A stretch of 64,000 bases of DNA from Rugalucina vietnamica (taxonomy: Eukaryota > Mollusca > Bivalvia > Lucinida > Lucinidae). Position 1 is the first letter of the stretch, and each line of letters begins with the position of its first letter. The translations under genes were made by a program, and so were the position numbers. Shown piece after piece: positions 57,404 through 64,000 of this stretch. The stretch is from NCBI GenBank assembly GCA_964017185.1, contig OZ024869.1, positions 69,720,315 through 69,784,314 of the forward strand, given 5' to 3'. The notes beneath the pieces are model-generated. The model did no database searches and had not been told where the DNA came from. It saw only the letters and a list, made by a program, of their open reading frames with translations.

Positions 57404-60400
57404 TCAACCCACGCTTTTACTTGAATTGTTCAGTTTTGATGACCTAGTATCACTGGATGAAATAGTCTGTGTTTTCTCCCTGAGGAGTCGAACCGTTCTT
57501 GCGTTAACAACAGAACATATGAACAGACTAAATCCTTGAAGACCATTTAGAACAATGTGAACGTACCACAGCCAACCAACAGAAACAAATGCCGCAATAA
57601 CGCCGACGATCCAGGTGAAGCCTAGGATTATTGACAACTTGAAATAAACTACAGTGTATGCTCTATTCCGAGAATTTGTCCTGACCGTGGTTTTTATTTT
57701 GGCGCTTTGTATGGAATAAAGTATGATTGCAAACATGATAATGTTGACAGATATTGATGCAGATATCGGAGCTATAAAGAATATTATGATAGCATCAGAA
57801 CGTGTTAGCCAACAAATATCACCTTTTCCATAGCTAGGTCCGTATTTAGAGTTGTTCTCGTCTAGCAAAATGCCAATTCCAATAAACAACAGAGCCACAA
57901 AAACAGAAATTATGCAATATTTACCGAAGCGACAATAGTTAGTTTTATTACTGGCCATGGACTTGGTATAGAATGTAATAGTCATATCATAGCCAATGAT
58001 ATTCATCCATACGAACATAAGCAAAACCAGAAAATGCAATACAACTGCATATATATAACACGGCGTCCCACCTGGTAGTTCCTGAACAAGGAGTAGGGCT
58101 TGGACTAGAAGCATTGTAAGCGAAAGAGCAAATATGTTTAGACCGTGGTTGTTTCTCATCTTTGGAAATATGACATGCATTAAACAAATCACTGTCAGGC
58201 AGATCAGTGAAAATGCTGAAGTGATGATCGACAGATATTTTTGAAGTTCGGAATATTCAAAAAACCTGACATAAGATGGTTGTATCAATTTGTCTACGCA
58301 TACAAATATCCGGTGTCCAACCTTTATATAGTCATTTCTCTCAAAGGTCAATGTCACATTTCTGACATGCATCTTGTCATTTTCAAAATAAACTTCCCCC
58401 ATTTGATAAAATGTCATATTGCAGTTCATGTCTGGGATTCTGTTCTCTGTTAAGCATACTATCGCCATCTTAAACATTTGTTTTGCCGAATGTACATCCG
58501 ACATTGCCCACTGAATATCATCTACTGATACATTTCCGAAAGTAGGAAGCGTCACTGTCGTCATGTTGCTGTCATAAGAAGCATTAAACATCACCGTTAG
58601 ATTACCCATTGTGCAGCTTAAATTTTCTAAATCTGAAAACGAATTTGCAGTAATCTTGAAATTTGCATCGCTAAGCATTTGTAAATCATTGATCTTGTTA
58701 ACCAATTCTTTCGCAGCATCAATAGAAGTAGTCTTACTAACGAGTTTAGCATGCACAATGTACTGGAAATGAACACCACCTTTACCATGCGATGGCATTT
58801 CGCCCCATTCGCTGTCATCAATTGTGTTGTGGCTATTGTCATCATTTAGGTATTCGTTAGCGTCATCATTATGTATACTCACACCATTGTCGTCTTCAGT
58901 TTCTATCGCAGTTGCATCATTTGAAATAGTCCCTGTTTCATCATTTGCAGTGATCTGCGAGACAGTTATTTCATTCGTAACGCTATCTATCTCTCCGTTA
59001 GGAATGTTTTCATTTAATGCTTCTTCTGTATCAACGTTGTTACCATCGTTTACTACGTCAAATTCTGTCTGATTGCGATCGGTGTTGTCGTTCCCAAAAG
59101 CTCGTCTTTGCTCTTCCATTACGCTTCTTTTATGCACATGTGTTTGTGTATCTTCAGTGCGCATTTCAACTTCTGGCTCCTCATCATCAGGGACCGTGTC
59201 TCTCCGTTGAAATCCGGGTGCTTGTTCGTCGTTTTCTTCATCAGTACCATCGCTCTTTGGCTTTATATTTTTCTGTTCTACAACTATGTCAACAACCCTT
59301 TCAATGTATGACATATTTTGAAGCCATTCAGTTAACGTCTCAATCGGATATTCCTCGGAAGATATTATCTCTATTTCAATAAAAAGTATCGTCTTAAATT
59401 CGTTCTCATTATCTTGTGGAATATTGATGTCATACCAAACGTCGTCTGACAATGTCGTATTAGATTCGATACATTTTCCAAATAAGGGGATTTTCCCCGA
59501 CTGGCAAATGAGGGGTCTGCACCGTGAACTGAAGCAATCAAATATTTCGAAACTGAGACAATCCATGTTGGCATGACACGTTGCTTTAATATTAAATCCT
59601 TTGTCTGGGTCAAAATCAAACATAAGTTTCAAATCAACCGCGAAACCAGAACCTTCAATCTTCCCATATGTAGTACAGGGAGCAAAATAGTTGGACGTTT
59701 CGGATATGCACATAGCACAGTGGGGATTTCTAAAAGAGATACTATCAATTGTGTTATCCCCTCTAACAATATCCATTATAACGTAGTGAATGTAACTTTC
59801 ACATAAGCTTTGGAATTCTGAAGAGTTACAAGTAAGAATCTGTTGAGCTCTGCGGTCGCATTTCCTTTGATACACCTCAGATATCTTCGTAGATGGTCGG
59901 AAACTCACCGTACATGACGGGGGTATATCATACAGGTTTATATGTCCTGACAGAATTGTCGTTTTGTCGTCCTTGTTAAAGCATTCCATAAAAGGTTCCC
60001 ACATCTCAATTGGGGTTTCTCCTAGACTTACTCCATGACACATTGCACAGAATATATTCTTAAACAGCCAGATTCTTCCACCAGTATCCGTCCACTCTAT
60101 GGGTAGGTTATCTAATCCATAGTACCGACCGTTTTCGCATTTCCGAACTGTCAGTAAATCATCAACGTCATTGGGACACTTATTGACCATCCAATAAGCA
60201 CCCGATGCATTTTCGGCCTCGATGCAGTCACTGTGTTCGAAAATGAATTTCTCAGTCTCTGCTTCATCCTTTGGAACTTTGGTCTCAAACTGCAGAATTT
60301 TGTTCGTTAAAGCTTCAAAGATGTTCGTTTCATTGTCATTGTCTTTCCCGGCCACTAGATCTAAAAGGTAGTCATAGCAACAATCATTATAAAGAAGGCA

Positions 60401-60730
60401 TGTCGGATGACACTGACAAAATGCTTCATAATAACCACATTTGAATCGTGCCCCGCAGTCTTCTACCGTGATATTATATAGGAGAGTCCTATAGAAGACT
60501 CTTGATCGTTTGTATCTAGTCAACTCACTTGCATCTGGGTCCGCCAGTCGCCGCCCCAATTCTTGGTCCGATACACCCGTCGCAACGGTGTTGTCATTGG
60601 CGATATCTGCAAGTTCTTGTGCCAGAAATGCTTCCCACAGGAAAATGTTGATCATATAACACCAGATAAGAGTCCCTATAAAATATTTTAAAAAACCTTT
60701 TGATTCCTTAAAAACGTCTTTGATTTGCAT
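57404..60730 (-). CDS. Methuselah/adhesion-like GPCR with somatomedin-B module
   Basis: Intronless, 1108 residues. A hydrophobic N-terminal stretch (~13-36) can act as signal peptide or anchor. Residues 92-121 fit a somatomedin-B module (C92, C98, C105, C107, C111, CC117-118, then YDY), with seven of the usual eight cysteines close together. A cysteine-rich region follows to ~430, then an acidic low-complexity stretch (~490-650) with dibasic HKR/RR sites, then a folded segment to ~825. The 7TM domain (~830-1077) has class-B hallmarks: HGLNIFALSL, FVWMNIIGYDM, ICWLT, GFTWIVG and the LNGLQGF TM7 motif. No canonical HLT/GPS cleavage motif is seen, as in methuselah-type receptors. The short tail is rich in Ser. 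Ligand and signalling are unknown. The start Met is the first in frame; a TATA-like sequence is just upstream. Confidence 0.88.
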   Translation of the reverse strand: MQIKDVFKESKGFLKYFIGTLIWCYMINIFLWEAFLAQELADIANDNTVATGVSDQELGRRLADPDASELTRYKRSRVFYRTLLYNITVEDCGARFKCGYYEAFCQCHPTCLLYNDCCYDYLLDLVAGKDNDNETNIFEALTNKILQFETKVPKDEAETEKFIFEHSDCIEAENASGAYWMVNKCPNDVDDLLTVRKCENGRYYGLDNLPIEWTDTGGRIWLFKNIFCAMCHGVSLGETPIEMWEPFMECFNKDDKTTILSGHINLYDIPPSCTVSFRPSTKISEVYQRKCDRRAQQILTCNSSEFQSLCESYIHYVIMDIVRGDNTIDSISFRNPHCAMCISETSNYFAPCTTYGKIEGSGFAVDLKLMFDFDPDKGFNIKATCHANMDCLSFEIFDCFSSRCRPLICQSGKIPLFGKCIESNTTLSDDVWYDINIPQDNENEFKTILFIEIEIISSEEYPIETLTEWLQNMSYIERVVDIVVEQKNIKPKSDGTDEENDEQAPGFQRRDTVPDDEEPEVEMRTEDTQTHVHKRSVMEEQRRAFGNDNTDRNQTEFDVVNDGNNVDTEEALNENIPNGEIDSVTNEITVSQITANDETGTISNDATAIETEDDNGVSIHNDDANEYLNDDNSHNTIDDSEWGEMPSHGKGGVHFQYIVHAKLVSKTTSIDAAKELVNKINDLQMLSDANFKITANSFSDLENLSCTMGNLTVMFNASYDSNMTTVTLPTFGNVSVDDIQWAMSDVHSAKQMFKMAIVCLTENRIPDMNCNMTFYQMGEVYFENDKMHVRNVTLTFERNDYIKVGHRIFVCVDKLIQPSYVRFFEYSELQKYLSIITSAFSLICLTVICLMHVIFPKMRNNHGLNIFALSLTMLLVQALLLVQELPGGTPCYIYAVVLHFLVLLMFVWMNIIGYDMTITFYTKSMASNKTNYCRFGKYCIISVFVALLFIGIGILLDENNSKYGPSYGKGDICWLTRSDAIIIFFIAPISASISVNIIMFAIILYSIQSAKIKTTVRTNSRNRAYTVVYFKLSIILGFTWIVGVIAAFVSVGWLWYVHIVLNGLQGFSLFICSVVNARTVRLLREKTQTISSSDTRSSKLNNSSKSVG

Positions 60731-60778
60731 AGCTCTTCATATACAATAGAAAAGTTTAAAGAGTTCTCTCTTGTAACC

Positions 60779-60786
60779 TTATATAA
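60779..60786 (-). promoter_or_regulatory. TATA-like element upstream of the minus-strand receptor
   Basis: On the minus strand the sequence reads TATATAAG about 50 bases before the receptor ATG, a workable distance for a short 5' UTR. In AT-rich DNA this may be chance. Confidence 0.3.
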
Positions 60787-62134
60787 GATATAGGACTCGT
60801 TTGACCATTTGGTTTTAATAGTAATGTGCATATGGATATGGAGTAAAAAGTTATTTAAATCCAAGCTACAATTTACAAATATTTATGTGTGCGTTACTAA
60901 AAAGGTTTGACTAGAAGAGACATACGATAAAATATTTTTGATGAATATGATTCTGAATTTAAAACGTACCCGTCAACGATCTTGCGTCCATCGTGTTTCC
61001 GTGTAAAGCCGATTACTACGAGCGTCTTAATTTTATGTGTTTCAAAACAGATTTAAAGCGGCATTGCCAAGGACCAGCAGTATCTTGTTTGAAAGCTGTG
61101 TTCTACGATCAATCGGCTCGAACGTGAGTGCGGGTCTGCCTATCTACAGCGGCATCGTGCAAGGCAAAACGGTGGCAAGCGTACAAAACTTAGAGCGACA
61201 TCCGTCAGTGGTGTCCGTCAGTGATATAATTTGTGGAGTGCATTTTACAATGAAACAATGACAAAATAAATTAAGTGGTATGATCAACTTAACAGTATGA
61301 TCTTGCAACAGGCAACAAAAGAGGACAGTGTGTAATTTCATTTAATGCTATGTTGGCTCTGCGTTAAAATCTATGAGAGTTATGAAATATGGATCAGTCC
61401 CCTTAATATCAGAATCTAGGATTGCAATTTCGCAATTAAATTACTTCGCTTTTTAAATCGATTGATACATTAAAGTAAATGATTATGTACCGAAGTCCAA
61501 CTATTTTTTACATAAATTCCCTTTGGAAAAGTTACTTGTTTAGTAACCTTGTTAATTGTTTTACTTTGATAACCATTCAGTATATGTGATTGTAAATCAT
61601 TGGTTAAAATGTATTGGATATTAAAACTAATAACCAGGATGGTGCTGACATTAATTTAAAACATAAAAATTAAAGAAATAATGAAAAAAAAGAAGAAATC
61701 TCATGTGAAAGATACCACAGATCCACGTTTAGGGAAATAGCTCTACACTGGGTTTACCGTATGTTCTCTTCATTACGAAAACTTGCCTATTCAGTATATA
61801 GAGATTTTTTAGCGGTTTTGTTTTTGTTTCTTCACTGTTCTATAGCGGTGCCATCATGTGCACAGTTGATTCAATCCGTCGGAAAGTTGAACAGTGGAAC
61901 GGTCACTCACTCAGAAAATAAATTACAGACATTAAATAAGGTTTTTTTTAATTATCCTGGGCTCAACCTCTAAAGAAATTAATTGAAATGACTGATCTCC
62001 TCTGTTCATAAAATGCCCGTCCCGATACGATGCTTTCGTTGTGATTCTATGTATCGTATACAATGGTGTGCATCATTGTGTTGCCTTTGCCAAGCCAATG
62101 CCGACGGTTAGATCATAAGTTCGATTAGCTGGAA

Positions 62135-62328
62135 CATTACGAAAACATGCACATGTAATATACTGATTTTTCATTAGTTGTAAAATTTGAATTTCTTGTT
62201 GAGGCGGTTTTCACGAGTACCCACAATCTATATTTTGGAGTAAAAATAAGAAAAATAGGTATACTCCTGCATACCCCAGTTTTGCTATATAAAAGTGGAG
62301 TATAAGGGGGGAGGGTATATAGTTGTAA
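62135..62328 (+). repeat. Dispersed repeat family R1, copy 3
   Basis: Has CATTACGAAAACATGC, GAGTACCCACAATCTATATT, AATAAGAAAAATAGGTATAC and GCTATATAAAAGTGGAGT, in the family order; the left half of the central inverted pair is reduced. Confidence 0.75.
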
Positions 62329-63199
62329 CAGTATCAATGTACTTAACATGCATTACAAGACGCTCCCAGTTGCGTTTGAAGCAATCTGACAAAGACATTA
62401 TATTAAGGAAATCGTGTCTGTTACTCGGTGCTTGTCAATTACCTTTTTAGTTTTTAGATACCATTGACACAGATATTATCAATCAGAAAAAATGCAATTT
62501 CTCCTATATCAAAATAACTGTTATAATTTGATTTCAAAGTCTGTGGATATTGCACCAGAGGTTATCCAAGCTATGCTAAATCATCATTTTTATGCGAAAA
62601 CGTGATTGTTGCATAATCGAAGTCAAAGACGAGACCTACATTGCTTATAAGTGCCATTTTTGCTAACCCAGCTTGATCAACCCTTATCTCCCATTAAGCG
62701 TCTGGATAGTTACACAGCCCGGTTTGTGGGTCCTAAGTCTAAGACTCCCCCGATGTTTCTTCGCGTTATGGCTTATATTTTTATCGCTCATCATACGGAT
62801 GATCACATCAATTAACGGTCAAAGACATGCCCCATGGGATCAAGTGCTATGTTAACGAGCAATTTATTTGAATCGCTTTACAAGCAATATTACATGAGAA
62901 CTGGCTTCACTCAATGAAAAGATTGGAGTCCGACCAACTAAGGCTCGGTCGGTGAGATAAAACTGTGTTACCCTCATTTATATTCTGACTTTAGGATCTG
63001 GTTACTGCTTATATTATTTGCAATCAGCGAATATTTTAATTGTTTCTCGGCAATGTAATGTTTTAACGAACTGCCACAACATCATTGAAAGAACCCCTAC
63101 AAAGGATCGCCATGACACCAAAGCGTGAGCTAAAAGCTGGTTTTTAGCGTTTGCTTTGTAATATAATGGAATGATCAAAAACTCAATATTTCTCGTTAC

Positions 63200-63205
63200 T
63201 TTATT
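63200..63205 (-). terminator. Candidate polyadenylation signal of the oxygenase gene
   Basis: Minus-strand AATAAA about 360 bases after the oxygenase stop; the distance is plausible, the motif frequent by chance. Confidence 0.25.
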
Positions 63206-63567
63206 TGTTTCAAACTTGAAATCACATTTAATTTAAAAAATGGCCCAGCACAATTTCGACTGTAAATTTTATCAACGATAAGATAACGGCTTCAAACGAA
63301 CGTACGTAGCCCAGTTATCGTCCTAGTTGATTCGATAACCGAATTACAAAATGTATTTCGCATCACGTCCATCTTTGTACTTAAAATGTTACATTACTAT
63401 GTTCGCTCCTACTAAACTGTTGGAATAAATAAAAATGAATATTGTATATATGTTTGCAACAATTGTTTCGTCACCAACCTTAAAAACATTAATAGCATAA
63501 ATAAAAATTCAATTTAAAATTTTTAAATGAGTCATTGTTATTTCCTATTTTCAGTTTTGTAGTAGTC

Positions 63568-63999
63568 TCAGAACTCCGGTAAGACTTTGTACTCGAAGTA
63601 TTTCTTTATGTATTTCACTTGTTGAATCATCCAAGGTCCGTATGGTTCCACCTTATGTTCGGGGCCTTTTCCAGTAGCTTTCGACATGAAATTTTCACCA
63701 ATATCCCCATCATATGACGGTTCCAAGAAGAAAGGAACTGAAAACCGATCTACCCCAATGTCAAGGACGCGATGTCTCGTGGCCTTGAAGCGCCCTCCCA
63801 TCATGCGCGAGAATACGTCACCAATATTCATAACGAGGCTTTTATGGCGTGGTTCTACGGCTGCCCAGCTGCCGTCCGCCGTCATTACCTCAAGGCCAGG
63901 GAAGTTGAAAGTGTACAAAAGTGTCAGAAAGTTTGAGTCGGTGTGATCAGGGGTGGTTACAACCTTGCCGTCCTCGATTATAGCGTTCTGCGGTGGTGC
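63568..63999 (-). CDS. 2-oxoglutarate/Fe(II)-dependent oxygenase, isopenicillin-N-synthase-like, C-terminal part
   Basis: 143 codons to a TGA at 63568; the rest lies beyond the window. Numbering from the first whole codon (63999), the iron ligands are H19 and D21 (PDHTDSNF) and H76 (RHRV), and the 2-oxoglutarate-binding pair is R85-x-S87 (RFSVPFF). The spacing H..D 55 residues to H and 9 more to R matches the family (54 and 9 in isopenicillin N synthase, family knowledge). All catalytic residues in this part are present, so it is probably an active dioxygenase on an unknown small molecule. The reading frame runs past 63918 upstream with no start, so this is a terminal exon or the 3' end of a longer exon. 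Animal members of this family are common in marine invertebrates and largely uncharacterised. Confidence 0.85.
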   Translation of the reverse strand, partial: APPQNAIIEDGKVVTTPDHTDSNFLTLLYTFNFPGLEVMTADGSWAAVEPRHKSLVMNIGDVFSRMMGGRFKATRHRVLDIGVDRFSVPFFLEPSYDGDIGENFMSKATGKGPEHKVEPYGPWMIQQVKYIKKYFEYKVLPEF

Positions 64000-64000
64000 A

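Larger units (their letters stand above)
60787..63567. other. Intergenic between the receptor and the oxygenase
   Basis: Holds one copy of repeat R1 (62135-62328) with a fragment of the same near 61776-61810 (CATTACGAAAACTTGCC). An oddly coding-like stretch at about 60966-61260 is open in two plus-strand frames with GC-richer codons and an internal GTGAGT, but no family is recognised. Minus-strand AATAAA at 63200-63205 may end the oxygenase transcript. Confidence 0.4.

Noticed and set aside
58627..59806. Frames on both strands overlapping the minus-strand receptor
   Set aside because: Shadows of the 1108-codon frame, which has clear domain structure.
1..64000. tRNA or rRNA genes
   Set aside because: Looked for cloverleaf patterns with an intact TTCRANNC-type box and for rRNA-like conserved blocks by eye; only degenerate tRNA-like heads of possible SINEs (20525) were seen. 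A tRNAscan-type search would be decisive.

Overview
The window is eukaryotic nuclear DNA from an invertebrate, most likely a bivalve or other lophotrochozoan. The signs are AT-rich DNA, short exons with GT..AG introns, many microsatellites, a dense load of small foldback and terminal-inverted-repeat (TIR) elements, fragments of a Penelope-like retroelement, and gene families expanded in molluscs. The taxon is inferred from gene and repeat style, not proved.

Four protein-coding loci are supported. (1) 763-1785 (+): an intronless rhodopsin-like GPCR of 340 aa that lacks the usual extracellular disulphide cysteines. (2) 28958-53614 (+): a 23-exon gene of about 24.7 kb for a 929-residue CNBD2-like protein with two cyclic-nucleotide-binding folds. 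I assembled it exon by exon and every junction keeps frame. (3) 57404-60730 (-): an intronless 1108-aa receptor with a somatomedin-B-like module, a long acidic ectodomain and a class-B 7TM domain (methuselah/adhesion-like). (4) 63568-63999 (-): the C-terminal part of a 2-oxoglutarate/Fe(II) oxygenase of the isopenicillin-N-synthase type, cut by the window edge. The four genes are not an operon and show no functional link. Genes 2 and 3 converge on a large inverted repeat.

Layout: 1-5300 holds the first GPCR, microsatellites and several copies of a ~240-bp MITE family. 6396-7302 is a TIR element packed with GGCGTTC-like repeats around a coding-like core. 7.3-11.6 kb has little. 11581-14886 is a 3.3-kb TIR element of ~190-bp repeats, interrupted by a second element built of nine ~156-bp repeats. 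17.4-20.4 kb is a broken Penelope-like copy split by a 1030-bp TA-flanked MITE. 20.5-28.9 kb is mainly repeats, including a 1020-bp mariner-type MITE and LINE scraps. 28.9-53.6 kb is the CNBD2-like gene. Its intron 3 is almost entirely mobile DNA: a Penelope-like copy containing a 4950-bp long-TIR element, which in turn contains a LINE fragment. 55.0-56.8 kb is an inverted duplication, then the minus-strand receptor, a sparse 60.8-63.5 kb stretch, and the oxygenase.

The most interesting signals are mobile elements whose ends can be placed to the base because they interrupt readable coding sequence; MITEs lying directly against splice donors in the CNBD2-like gene; the long-TIR element with a 3-bp target duplication; and two receptors of unusual architecture.
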